Source of the DNA: Marinomonas alcarazii | GTDB lineage: Bacteria; Pseudomonadota; Gammaproteobacteria; Pseudomonadales; Marinomonadaceae | Assembly (NCBI RefSeq): GCF_003208215.1 | Contig: NZ_QKLW01000001.1 | Span: 856,683 to 920,682 of the forward strand | DNA length: 64,000 bases | Direction of reading: 5' to 3' | Position numbers and translations under genes: made by a program | In this document: positions 34,986 to 43,782 of the stretch, in pieces | How the letters are laid out: every line of letters starts with the position of its first letter | How positions within the stretch are numbered: position 1 is the first letter of the stretch | Notes under the pieces: model-generated | What the model saw: only the letters and a program-made list of their open reading frames with translations | The model's database searches: none | What the model was told of the DNA's origin: nothing

Positions 34986-36227
34986 ATGTCTCGTCGTCGG
35001 GTAGTAGTCACAGGAATGGGAATGGTGACACCCCTTGGCAATAATGTGAAAGATACGTGGGATAATATCCTGGAAGGCAAGAGTGGTGTATCGGATATCA
35101 CTTCTTTTGATGCCAGCCAGTTTTCCACTCGTTTTGCGGCTCAAGTAAATGGTTTTGACGCTACTCAGTATATGAGCGTGAAAGAAGCCCGCAAGATGGA
35201 TCTATTCATTCAATATGGTATCGCTGCTGCTGTACAAGCTTTAGATGATGCCAATCTTAACGCTGACACAGCCGATTTAAGCCGTGTTGGGTGCGCTATA
35301 GGTTCAGGTATTGGTGGATTGCCAATGATCGAGAAAAACCTAGAGCTATTGAATGAGTCTGGCCCAAAACGTATTTCTCCTTTTTTTGTGCCAGGCGCGA
35401 TTATCAATATGATTTCTGGTCATGTAGCGATTCGTTTTGGTTTTAAAGGACCAAATATATCCATCGTTACAGCATGTACGACTGGTACTCATAATATTGG
35501 TATGGCAGGCCGGATGATCGCTTATGGCGATGCCGATGTAATGATTGCTGGCGGTGCCGAAATGGCAATTACGCCTTTAGGTATCGGTGGTTTTGGTGCT
35601 GCAAGAGCGTTATCAACACGTAACGATGACCCTAAAACAGCAAGTCGCCCATGGGACAAAAACAGAGATGGTTTTGTTATGGGGGATGGCGCGGGTATTT
35701 TGATCCTAGAAGAATACGAACACGCCGTTGCACGTGGCGCAACTATTTATGCAGAGCTAGCAGGCTTTGGCATGAGCGATGATGCCTATCACATGACAGC
35801 TCCACCAGAAAATGGTGAAGGTGCGTTTTTGGCAATGAGTGCTGCGTTAAAAGACGCTCATTTAACCCCTTTGGATGTTGACTATATAAATGCTCATGGC
35901 ACATCAACACCCGCTGGTGATTTGGCAGAAACACAAGCTGTAAAAACACTAATGGGTGATGACGCTTCGGATGTTGCTATTAGCTCGACTAAGTCGATGA
36001 TTGGTCATCTACTGGGGGCCTCTGGTGCGGTAGAGTCGATATTCTCAATTTTGGCGATTCGTGATCAGGTTGCTCCTCCTACGATTAACCTTGAAGAGCC
36101 TAGTGAAGGATGTGACCTGAATTATGTTTCAGGTACACCGCAAAAACGCAAAATTGACGTTGTACTTAACAACTCATTTGGTTTTGGTGGCACGAATGGA
36201 ACACTAGTCTTTAAGAAAATTTCTTAA
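34986..36227 (+). CDS. fabF: 3-oxoacyl-ACP synthase II FabF
   Basis: A condensing enzyme that elongates acyl-ACP. From ATG 34986 it has 413 residues, as in E. coli. It starts [17 protein letters not shown]; the catalytic cysteine is in [12 protein letters not shown] near residue 164, with the two histidines in [11 protein letters not shown] near 303 and [14 protein letters not shown] near 340. GGAG lies 9 bases before the ATG. The stop codon lies inside the stem of its own terminator. Confidence 0.97.
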   Translation: MSRRRVVVTGMGMVTPLGNNVKDTWDNILEGKSGVSDITSFDASQFSTRFAAQVNGFDATQYMSVKEARKMDLFIQYGIAAAVQALDDANLNADTADLSRVGCAIGSGIGGLPMIEKNLELLNESGPKRISPFFVPGAIINMISGHVAIRFGFKGPNISIVTACTTGTHNIGMAGRMIAYGDADVMIAGGAEMAITPLGIGGFGAARALSTRNDDPKTASRPWDKNRDGFVMGDGAGILILEEYEHAVARGATIYAELAGFGMSDDAYHMTAPPENGEGAFLAMSAALKDAHLTPLDVDYINAHGTSTPAGDLAETQAVKTLMGDDASDVAISSTKSMIGHLLGASGAVESIFSILAIRDQVAPPTINLEEPSEGCDLNYVSGTPQKRKIDVVLNNSFGFGGTNGTLVFKKIS

Positions 36228-36245
36228 AGACTAGTTAGACTTTTT
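36203..36245 (+). terminator. Terminator overlapping the fabF stop codon
   Basis: Two perfect 16-base arms (36203-36218 and 36220-36235) around a single central base span the end of fabF, including its TAA at 36225-36227. A TTTTT run follows at 36241-36245. Confidence 0.65.
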
Positions 36246-36261
36246 CAGTTAAACATCATCA

Positions 36262-36669
36262 TTAATGAACTTGGTTCGATATGCCACGTAAGGTATTGAT
36301 TTCTTTTGCAATATCGTAGTCTTGGTTTTGACTGTCGAGTTCGTATAAGTGGTCTTCTAGCTGTTGATATAATGTGATTTCCTCGTCACCAAGAAAGTGC
36401 AAGCATTCTCCACCTACAAACCACAGTAGCTCGCGCTTTATCAAAGGGACGAGGTTTGCGTAGCAACGAATGAAACGCGATAATATCTCTTGAGCATCAA
36501 ACGTATAATCATGGGTGTTTTCCTGAATTTTTTTTGTCAGGTCATCCCACTTTTCTAAGAAGTCTAATTCTTCTTCTGCCAATTCTTGCTGATTAAAGGG
36601 GTCATGTTCTGCGATTCGTTCGCGCAAATCTGCAAATGCGTCAAGTATGTATTGTGTGCGTGATTCCAC
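36262..36669 (-). CDS. Small conserved protein, probably PA2817 family
   Basis: A 135-residue soluble protein, acidic and helical, with the central segment RFIRCYANLVPLIKREL and a C-terminal LRGISNQVH. In Pseudomonas a protein of this kind lies close to the same ABC transporter pair; on that memory I suggest the PA2817 family. No catalytic motif is visible. It is divergent from yadG. Confidence 0.65.
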   Translation of the reverse strand: MESRTQYILDAFADLRERIAEHDPFNQQELAEEELDFLEKWDDLTKKIQENTHDYTFDAQEILSRFIRCYANLVPLIKRELLWFVGGECLHFLGDEEITLYQQLEDHLYELDSQNQDYDIAKEINTLRGISNQVH

Positions 36670-36730
36670 GTAAAACCCTATTCAAGTAAGTAACTAAATT
36701 AGTCGGCAATGCCGTATGAGAATTTCAATT

Positions 36731-37645
36731 ATGACATATGCAATCGAAATTAGTGACCTTAAAAAACGTTATGAAGGTGGATTTGAAGCCTTAAAAGGAA
36801 TTGATTTAAAAGTTGAAAAGGGAGATTTCTTTGCGTTGTTAGGTCCTAATGGTGCTGGAAAATCTACCACCATTGGTGTGTTATGCTCCCTAGTTAACAA
36901 AACTTCTGGCAGCGTATCCATTTTTGGCAATGATATTGATAAGGATTTTGCAAAAGCAAAACAGTTTCTTGGTGTCGTCCCGCAAGAGTTTAACTTCAAT
37001 GTTTTCGAGACAGTTTTTAATGTTGTCGTCACCCAAGCTGGGTTCTATGGCATTACACGTGCTGTCGCTGAAAAACGCGCTGAAAAATATCTCAAACAGT
37101 TGGATCTGTGGGATAAAAAAGATTCACAATCTCGCATGCTTTCTGGCGGCATGAAACGCCGTTTGATGATCGCAAGAGCGCTCATCCATGAGCCAGAAGT
37201 ACTTATTTTAGATGAGCCAACTGCCGGTGTTGATATAGAATTACGTCGCTCTATGTGGGAGTTCATTAAAAAACTCAATGAGCAGGGTACGACAATCATT
37301 CTAACCACTCATTATTTAGAAGAAGCAGAGCAGTTGTGTCGAAATATTGCCATCATCAGTGCTGGTGAAATTGTTGAAAACACAAGTGTAAAAGCGCTAT
37401 TGAAAACACTTAACCAAGAAACCTTTATTTTAGATCTGGATAGCAACTTGCCAGACAATTGGTCTCTGCCTGGCTTTAACGTTGCGGTAAGTAAAGACGC
37501 AACAACACTGGAAGTAGAAGTGGTCAAAGGGCAATCGATTAATGCGATATTTAAAGCGCTCGATGATATCTCTATTAACGTTGTTAGTATGCGCAATAAA
37601 TCTAACCGACTCGAAGAGCTCTTCGTGAAATTAATTAAAGGCTAA
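36731..37645 (+). CDS. yadG: ABC-2 type exporter, ATP-binding protein (YadG-like)
   Basis: An ATPase of about 304 residues. It has Walker A GPNGAGKSTTIG near residue 38, signature MLSGGMKRRLMIARAL near 137, Walker B VLILDEPTAGVD and the switch histidine in LTTHYLEEAEQL. It resembles E. coli YadG along its whole length, including the tail VSMRNKSNRLEELFV. The ATG at 36731 is chosen because it matches that family start; another ATG at 36716 is in frame. The substrate of the exporter is unknown. The permease follows after 4 bases. Confidence 0.9.
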   Translation: MTYAIEISDLKKRYEGGFEALKGIDLKVEKGDFFALLGPNGAGKSTTIGVLCSLVNKTSGSVSIFGNDIDKDFAKAKQFLGVVPQEFNFNVFETVFNVVVTQAGFYGITRAVAEKRAEKYLKQLDLWDKKDSQSRMLSGGMKRRLMIARALIHEPEVLILDEPTAGVDIELRRSMWEFIKKLNEQGTTIILTTHYLEEAEQLCRNIAIISAGEIVENTSVKALLKTLNQETFILDLDSNLPDNWSLPGFNVAVSKDATTLEVEVVKGQSINAIFKALDDISINVVSMRNKSNRLEELFVKLIKG

Positions 37646-37649
37646 TAAG

Positions 37650-38423
37650 ATGAAAAACTCAGAAATTTGGGTCGCATTTTACACCATTATTGTAAGAGAA
37701 ATACGTCGTTTTACTCGTATATGGCCGCAAACATTACTACCACCCGCAATAACTATGTCATTGTATTTTGCTATTTTTGGCAATTTGATTGGGGGCCGTA
37801 TTGGTGAGATGGGCGGGTTCAGTTATATGCAATACATTGTTCCTGGCTTGATCATGATGGCAGTAATCACTAACTCGTATTCGAACGTTTCGTCATCTTT
37901 CTTTTCTGCCAAGTTCCAGCATAGCGTGCAAGAGCTATTGGTGTCACCTACGCCAAACTGGGTGATCTTATTAGGTTATACTTTGGGAGGTGTTGCGCGC
38001 GGTTTATGTGTTGGCCTTATTGTCACTTTGCTGTCTTTATTCTTTACCCATTTGGCTTTGGAGAATCTGTTTTTAACCATTTTGGTTGTGTGCCTGACCG
38101 CGGTGATGTTTTCTCTTGGTGGCTTTGTAAATGCGATATACGCAAGAAGTTTCGATGATGTGTCAATCGTGCCAACTTTTATACTCACGCCATTAACGTA
38201 TTTGGGCGGCGTGTTTTACTCCATCGATTTATTGCCGGACTTTTGGCAGTCTGTTTCGATGTTGAATCCTGTGCTTTATATGGTTAACGCATTTCGATAT
38301 GGCATCTTAGGAGTTTCCGATATTAACGTATATTGGGCCTTGGTTATTGTGAGTGTGTTTATTGTTGTGTTGTTTAGTTTCGGTCTGCGTTTGCTCAATC
38401 AGGGCAAAGGTATTAGAAGTTGA
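37650..38423 (+). CDS. yadH: ABC-2 type exporter, permease (YadH-like)
   Basis: A 257-residue inner-membrane protein with about six TM helices, including LIMMAVITNSYSNVSSSFFS and TFILTPLTYLGGVFYSIDLL, the latter typical of ABC-2 permeases. It pairs with the preceding ATPase (4-base gap). The N-terminus is cytoplasmic with an amphipathic start (IVREIRRFTRIWPQ). The substrate is not known. Confidence 0.9.
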   Translation: MKNSEIWVAFYTIIVREIRRFTRIWPQTLLPPAITMSLYFAIFGNLIGGRIGEMGGFSYMQYIVPGLIMMAVITNSYSNVSSSFFSAKFQHSVQELLVSPTPNWVILLGYTLGGVARGLCVGLIVTLLSLFFTHLALENLFLTILVVCLTAVMFSLGGFVNAIYARSFDDVSIVPTFILTPLTYLGGVFYSIDLLPDFWQSVSMLNPVLYMVNAFRYGILGVSDINVYWALVIVSVFIVVLFSFGLRLLNQGKGIRS

Positions 38424-38434
38424 GGTAGTGTTAT

Positions 38435-39250
38435 ATGGGCTTTTTACCCTTAGGTCAGCAAACAGAATATGTTTCTGAATACGATGCAGGGTTGCTTTAC
38501 CCCATTGCAAGAGTGGATAAATGGACTGAAATGGGCATTGAATCTGAACGCCTTCCATTCTATGGGGAGGATGTTTGGAATGCTTACGAGCTTTCATGGC
38601 TAAACTTGAAGGGCAAGCCTATTGTTGCTTTGGCTGAGTTTCGTTTGCCGTGTGATTCCCCAAATATTATAGAATCTAAATCATTTAAGCTGTATTTAAA
38701 CTCGTTAAACCAAATGCGTTATGAGTCGGCAGAAGAAGTGCAGGGCATTCTTGAGCGTGATCTTTCTCAAGCTGCTCAAGCCGAAGTCACTGTGATTATT
38801 CGTGATGTGGATTCTATGTCATCTTTGGTGGTGTTGACGCCGGATTATTGCATAGACGATTTAGACATTGATGTGTCGGAATATCATCCTAATGCTGACT
38901 TGCTGGCAATAGATGAATCTATGGGCATTGTTGAAGAACGGTTAGTGAGTCATCTTTTGAAATCAAATTGTCCGGTTACCAATCAGCCAGATTGGGGTTC
39001 GGTATTTATTGATTACAAAGGGCCAAAAATTAACCATGAGAGTTTGCTTAGGTATGTGATCTCATTCCGTGAGCATACGGATTTTCATGAGCAATGCGTC
39101 GAACGAATTTTTATTGATATAATGCGTCACTGTCGACCTGAAAGCTTAACGGTATATGCGCGTTATGTTAGACGCGGAGGGTTAGATATTAATCCTTATC
39201 GCTCTTCTACGCCTGTTGTTTTAGGAAATGATCGTCTGACACGTCAATAA
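38435..39250 (+). CDS. queF: NADPH-dependent 7-cyano-7-deazaguanine reductase QueF
   Basis: Reduces the nitrile of preQ0 to the amine of preQ1 in queuosine synthesis. It is the long, two-domain type (271 residues). The motif SPNIIESKSFKLYLNS near residue 75 binds substrate, and the catalytic cysteine is C179 in SNCPVTNQPDWGS. It starts 11 bases after yadH, so it shares a transcript with the exporter. queC and queE lie elsewhere in this window. A strong terminator follows. Confidence 0.96.
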   Translation: MGFLPLGQQTEYVSEYDAGLLYPIARVDKWTEMGIESERLPFYGEDVWNAYELSWLNLKGKPIVALAEFRLPCDSPNIIESKSFKLYLNSLNQMRYESAEEVQGILERDLSQAAQAEVTVIIRDVDSMSSLVVLTPDYCIDDLDIDVSEYHPNADLLAIDESMGIVEERLVSHLLKSNCPVTNQPDWGSVFIDYKGPKINHESLLRYVISFREHTDFHEQCVERIFIDIMRHCRPESLTVYARYVRRGGLDINPYRSSTPVVLGNDRLTRQ

Positions 39251-39271
39251 CTGTGTGACATGAAGATTTAT

Positions 39272-39306
39272 AAAGCCGCATAATTTAATAATTATGCGGC
39301 TTTTTT
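39272..39306 (+). terminator. Terminator after queF
   Basis: AAAGCCGCATAAT pairs with ATTATGCGGCTTT across a short AT loop and runs into six T's. Confidence 0.92.
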
Positions 39307-39347
39307 GGTTCTGACATTAGCTTATAGAAAGTAACTTGTGTGACACA

Positions 39348-40292
39348 TTACATAGATGTCAGCTGTTTTTTAACCGTGTCTAATGCTGGTTTACCATCAA
39401 ATGTAGTGACGCCTTCTAGCCATTTATCGAGCACCTCCGGGTGTGCCTTTATCCAGTCTGCCGCTGCTTTTTCTGGTTTTTCGTCTGAGGCGATGATTTC
39501 GTTCTCCATGGTCAAACCAAATTCAAGATTGCTAAGCAATTTACCAACATTTGGGCATTCATTGCTATAGCCTTTGCGGGTTAAGGTTCTGATGGTGGCG
39601 CCGCCATAATTTGGGCCAAAATATTTGTCACCACCACTTAAGTATTTAAGATCAAAATTGACGTTCATTGGATGCGGTTCCCAAGCAAGAAAGACGATAA
39701 AGTTATCGCGCTTGATGGTTCTCGCTACCTGCGAAAGCATGGCTTGTTCGCCAGACTCAACCACTTTCCAATCACCAAGACCAAAGTCATTTGTATCAAT
39801 CATGTTTTGAAGCTTTTGGTTTGCTGGCGCCCCTGCGTCAATACCATATACTCGATGACGAAACTCTTTTCCAAACGCTGATAGGTCAGAAAAGTCTTTA
39901 ACTCCTGCTTCATAGACGTATTCAGGCACAGCTAAAGTGAATTTAACGCCTTGTAAGTTAGTTCGAACAACATCAACATCGTTTTTGTATTTATCAATAA
40001 AGGCGGATTGAGCAGGCATCCAGTTCCCCATAAATGCGTCAATCTCACCATTTTTGATACTTTCAAAACCTACTGGAACACTTAATAAATATACCTGAGT
40101 TTCATAGCCCATTGCCTTTAGTAGGGTTGTTGCTACACCATTAGTAGCGCCAATATCCGTCCAACCTGGATCGCTAAGCGTCACTTTTTGGCATTGCTCC
40201 GGCTCGGCAGATAAGGCGAAACCACTACCAGTTAGTAGACTGGCCATGGTAATGGCTCTGAGTCCTGTACTACTGAAAGAAAGTACTTTCAT
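39348..40292 (-). CDS. choX: Choline/betaine-type ABC transporter substrate-binding protein (ChoX-like)
   Basis: A 314-residue periplasmic protein with a signal peptide ending near FALSAEPEQC. It has the OpuAC/ChoX pattern: VTLSDPGWTDIGATNG, MGNWMPAQS, and FLAWEPHPMN, whose tryptophans suit an aromatic cage for a quaternary ammonium group. ChoX is the choline binder of the ChoXWV importer. No permease or ATPase gene lies next to it here. It follows betC on the same strand (37-bp gap), suggesting choline or choline-O-sulfate as ligand. Confidence 0.85.
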   Translation of the reverse strand: MKVLSFSSTGLRAITMASLLTGSGFALSAEPEQCQKVTLSDPGWTDIGATNGVATTLLKAMGYETQVYLLSVPVGFESIKNGEIDAFMGNWMPAQSAFIDKYKNDVDVVRTNLQGVKFTLAVPEYVYEAGVKDFSDLSAFGKEFRHRVYGIDAGAPANQKLQNMIDTNDFGLGDWKVVESGEQAMLSQVARTIKRDNFIVFLAWEPHPMNVNFDLKYLSGGDKYFGPNYGGATIRTLTRKGYSNECPNVGKLLSNLEFGLTMENEIIASDEKPEKAAADWIKAHPEVLDKWLEGVTTFDGKPALDTVKKQLTSM

Positions 40293-40329
40293 TTTTTTGC
40301 TCCTATTGTGATGAACATTATTAGTATGT

Positions 40330-41853
40330 TTACTCTGCTTTAGGGAAACGTGATCGGCTCTCCAAATCGTCCAAGTCGATATGGTTTCTCATGTACATTT
40401 CACTGCTATCAAAAATAGGTTGATGATCCCATGGTAGCTTTTTGCCTATATTCATGGCTTTTACCACCAAACGTCGACGACGCTGACTGATTAAAACGTC
40501 TTGCGTTAAGGCCTCTGAATCCCAGCGCTCAAGAGCTTCTTGTCTGAAACTATCATGGATGTCTTTGTAGCTAGGGTTGGTAGCTAGATTGATAAGCTCA
40601 TCAGGATCGTTTTCTAAATCAAACAATTGATCTGGATCGATATGGCAATGAACGTATTTGTATGGTCCGCGGCGTATCATGAACAAAGGCGCTATAGCGC
40701 CTTCTCCAAAATATTCCCCTATAACCTCATCATGACCGGTTTTTTGCCCATCCAAATGAGGTATTAAGCTTCTGCCTTGGATAGGCATGGCGTATTCATG
40801 ATCAGATACGCTGGTTGCCATTTCAAGAAAAGTTGGCAATAAGTCCATCGTAGAAACGGATTCTTTTACTCGTTTTGGCAAGAAACGAGTCGGTGCGTGA
40901 ACTATCATTGGGACGCGGGCAGAGCCTTCAAAGAAGGACATTTTGTACCAGAGGTTTCTTTCTCCCAGCATATCGCCATGATCACCTGAGAAAACAATGA
41001 TTGTATTATCGTCTAGGCCAGTTTCTTTTAGTGCTTTTAGAAGCATACCTATTTTATCGTCTACATAGCTTATTGCACCGTAATAAGCGCGACGGGCATT
41101 GCGTACCTGTTGTTCGCTAAGCTCTTGATCATGATACGCATACACTTCTTGCAATCGGGAAGAATGCGGGTCCTGCTGATCTTTAGGGATCTTTATTCTG
41201 GGTAGGTCTATCTCATCGTCGCGGTATCTATCCCAATACTCTTGTGGAATCGCATACGGATCGTGGGGGTGAGTCATCGAAACGGTTAGACAGAAAGGTC
41301 TGTCTTGATCTCGTCTTACGTAATCGTATAAATAACGTTGAGCATGGAAAACCACCTCATCATCAAAGTCTAACTGGTTGCTTCGAACACAAGGTCCTGC
41401 TTGAGTAACAGACGACATATTGTGGTACCAAGTAGGGCGAGTTTTTAAATCGTCCCAATTGGGAAACCAGCCATAATCAGCAGGATAAATATCTGTCGTA
41501 AGTCTTTCTTCAAACCCATGTAGCTGATCTGGTCCACAGAAGTGCATTTTGCCAGAGAGCGCTGTTTTATAGTTCTGTGCGCGAAGGTAGTGAGCAAATG
41601 TAGGAATGTCTGCAGGGAAATCGGCAGCGTTGTCAAAAGCACCAATTTTACTTGGTAGTTGTCCTGTCATTAAAACATATCGAGACGGTGCACAAAGAGG
41701 GCTATTGCAATAGGCGGAGTCAAAGACCACGCCTTGCTCAGCAAGAGTGCTTAGATTCGGTGTTTTTACAATCGGATTACCATAAATAGGAAGGGCAGAG
41801 GTAGCAAGCTGATCCGCCATAATAAAAAGGATGTTTGGTTTCTTTTCTGCCAT
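40330..41853 (-). CDS. betC: Choline-sulfatase BetC
   Basis: Hydrolyses choline-O-sulfate to choline and sulfate. The 507-residue protein is a type I sulfatase. The formylglycine site is Cys54 in PLCAPSRYVLMTG, the expected CxPSR motif. The metal-binding N-terminus NILFIMADQ and the later FSGDHGDMLGE are present. The C-terminal choline-sulfatase end (SRRRR-like basic stretch, then KKLPWDHQP) also fits. It needs Cys-to-formylglycine conversion by a maturase, which I do not see in the window. It is divergent from a LysR regulator. Confidence 0.92.
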   Translation of the reverse strand: MAEKKPNILFIMADQLATSALPIYGNPIVKTPNLSTLAEQGVVFDSAYCNSPLCAPSRYVLMTGQLPSKIGAFDNAADFPADIPTFAHYLRAQNYKTALSGKMHFCGPDQLHGFEERLTTDIYPADYGWFPNWDDLKTRPTWYHNMSSVTQAGPCVRSNQLDFDDEVVFHAQRYLYDYVRRDQDRPFCLTVSMTHPHDPYAIPQEYWDRYRDDEIDLPRIKIPKDQQDPHSSRLQEVYAYHDQELSEQQVRNARRAYYGAISYVDDKIGMLLKALKETGLDDNTIIVFSGDHGDMLGERNLWYKMSFFEGSARVPMIVHAPTRFLPKRVKESVSTMDLLPTFLEMATSVSDHEYAMPIQGRSLIPHLDGQKTGHDEVIGEYFGEGAIAPLFMIRRGPYKYVHCHIDPDQLFDLENDPDELINLATNPSYKDIHDSFRQEALERWDSEALTQDVLISQRRRRLVVKAMNIGKKLPWDHQPIFDSSEMYMRNHIDLDDLESRSRFPKAE

Positions 41854-41885
41854 GATTATCTCTAATGCGTAAAAAGTGAAAGAGA

Positions 41886-41939
41886 GGCAAATGAAAGTAA
41901 ATTGCCTTGTTATATAGAGATTGCGCTAACAAAAAGTTA
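41886..41939. promoter_or_regulatory. Two dyads in the betC/LysR divergent region, candidate LysR sites
   Basis: GGCAA-N11-TTGCC (41886-41906) and TAAC-N5-GTTA (41927-41939, with T-N11-A geometry) lie between the divergent genes. LysR regulators usually bind such T-N11-A sites next to the divergent target. Confidence 0.4.
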
Positions 41940-41982
41940 TTGTAAACTCACTGAAATTTTATACATGGGATAAGTTGAGCTT

Positions 41983-42876
41983 ATGTTAGATGATTTCGAT
42001 CTTCCTCCGTTGCAATCGCTCGTCGTTTTTGAAGCATCAGCAAGGCTATTGAGTTTTACCGCTGCTGCACGGGAACTTGGTACGACTCAACCAGCAGTGA
42101 GTCAGCAAATAAGAGGGTTGGAGGAGTCTCTCGGCGTAATGTTATTCGATAGAATATACCGTGGCGTGGTGTTGACTGATGCCGGATATATTTTATTAAA
42201 AACGACGCAGTCTAGCTTGAGAGACTTACGTGATGTTCTGCAAAGAATTAAACAAAAACCGAAAAGTCAGCGAATTACCGTTGCGACGGACTTTGCTTTT
42301 GCCGCTTTTTGGTTGATGCCAAGACTGCCCGAATTTCGCAGATTACATAAAGATATTGATATTCGAATTCAAACCTCTCAATCGGAAGTGGATTTAGTGT
42401 CTCTTGAGGCTGATGTGGCAATTTTATTTGGAGAAGGGCAGTATCAAGGTTATCACAGTGAAAAACTGCTATCTGAAGTCGTCTACCCAGTGTGCAGCCC
42501 AAAGCTTTTTAATGAATTCTCTGGATTTAATAATTTGTCAGACCTGGTGTCGGCACCACTTTTAAAATTGAACGCTGATATGGGGCAAAAGTGGGTAGAC
42601 TGGGACCAGTTGTTTCAACTCAATGATTCGCTGTGGCAGCCTTCAGAATCCGTAATGGAGTTTGATAATTATACTTTACTGGTACAGGCTGCGATTTCTG
42701 GCCAAGGTGTTGGTTTGGGGTGGTCACCCTTGTTAGATGACTACATTCAAAATGGCGTGTTGGTTTCACTGCCAAAATTTACCGTAGAATCTGATAATGG
42801 CTATTACATTGTTTTATCAAAGCAACATGCTCCCAACCCCGCTGTCTCAGCTTTTCTAGAATGGTTGAAAACTTAA
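41983..42876 (+). CDS. LysR regulator of choline-sulfate use
   Basis: A 297-residue LysR-type activator. The winged HTH is at residues 8-66, with SFTAAARELGTTQPAVSQQI as the helix-turn-helix, followed by a substrate-binding domain (ITVATDFAFAAFWLMPRLPEF). It is divergent from betC, the typical placement of a regulator with its target, so it likely senses choline-O-sulfate or choline. The stop lies one base from the convergent AEC gene. Confidence 0.87.
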   Translation: MLDDFDLPPLQSLVVFEASARLLSFTAAARELGTTQPAVSQQIRGLEESLGVMLFDRIYRGVVLTDAGYILLKTTQSSLRDLRDVLQRIKQKPKSQRITVATDFAFAAFWLMPRLPEFRRLHKDIDIRIQTSQSEVDLVSLEADVAILFGEGQYQGYHSEKLLSEVVYPVCSPKLFNEFSGFNNLSDLVSAPLLKLNADMGQKWVDWDQLFQLNDSLWQPSESVMEFDNYTLLVQAAISGQGVGLGWSPLLDDYIQNGVLVSLPKFTVESDNGYYIVLSKQHAPNPAVSAFLEWLKT

Positions 42877-42877
42877 C

Positions 42878-43765
42878 TTAAGATAAATAAAACCACCAAA
42901 CAGCGGCCGCTGAGCAAAGTGATAACGGCAGCGAAATAAGTATCATAAGGGCAATTTCATCGGTTGGCCCTTTGAATTTAGTGGCCAGCATATAGCTGAT
43001 CACGGCAACAGGCATCATGCTCAATACAACTAATACAGAGCTTTCTAGGTGTGTTAGCGGAAAGACACTAATAACCAATATGGCACTTAAGCCACCAACA
43101 AAGGGACGAAAAAAAGATAGAGCAGCGGCTCGGTATATTTTTTTGCCATCTTGAATCGATAGATTACTCAGAGACTTCCCTAATAACATTAGCATTATTG
43201 GTAGCGTTATATGGCTGAGCATGTTCAGTGTGTTCATTAAAGGGGCAGGTAAGCTCAGGTTGAAGCTTAAGAATAACGCGCCAACAACGAGGGCGATAAC
43301 AGGACCATTTTTTAATAATTGCTTTACACTATAGGAACCGGACATAAAGCCAACCCCTAAAGTGAAGTGGCTTATCTGGACAACCGATGAAATGACAACC
43401 GCAATAGCCATGCCTTCATTGCCAAATAACGCATAAGCAATTGGAATGCCCAGGTTGCCTGTATTTGGGTTAACCAACGGGGGAAGATAAAATTGTGTGG
43501 GAAGCTTTAGTGATTTTAAAAAAATAAAAGAAACAACCCCAGCTAAGACCAATACAGAAACGGTAGCGCTGATGATTTTAAGCATGCTAAAAACTTGCAT
43601 TTGCATCGATAAAACCGAGTAAAGCAGCAAAGCTGGTAAGCCTAAATTAGACACTAAAGCGCCTAGTGATGGACTCTCTAAATAGTTTGTTTTCTTTCCA
43701 AGGAAGAACCCCAAACAAATCAGTAACAAAATAGGGGTGAGAGAACTCGCCAAGGCCGACAGCAT
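42878..43765 (-). CDS. AEC-family (auxin efflux carrier-like) transporter
   Basis: A 295-residue inner-membrane protein with about ten TM helices. It begins LSALASSLTPILLLICLG and has the family features NLGLPALLLYSV and PNTGNLGIPIAYALFG. AEC proteins export small organic acids or amino acid derivatives; the substrate is unknown here. It follows a LysR gene on the same strand with a 17-bp gap, so they form a probable operon. Confidence 0.88.
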   Translation of the reverse strand: MLSALASSLTPILLLICLGFFLGKKTNYLESPSLGALVSNLGLPALLLYSVLSMQMQVFSMLKIISATVSVLVLAGVVSFIFLKSLKLPTQFYLPPLVNPNTGNLGIPIAYALFGNEGMAIAVVISSVVQISHFTLGVGFMSGSYSVKQLLKNGPVIALVVGALFLSFNLSLPAPLMNTLNMLSHITLPIMLMLLGKSLSNLSIQDGKKIYRAAALSFFRPFVGGLSAILVISVFPLTHLESSVLVVLSMMPVAVISYMLATKFKGPTDEIALMILISLPLSLCSAAAVWWFYLS

Positions 43766-43782
43766 ATAAATCCTTATAGACT

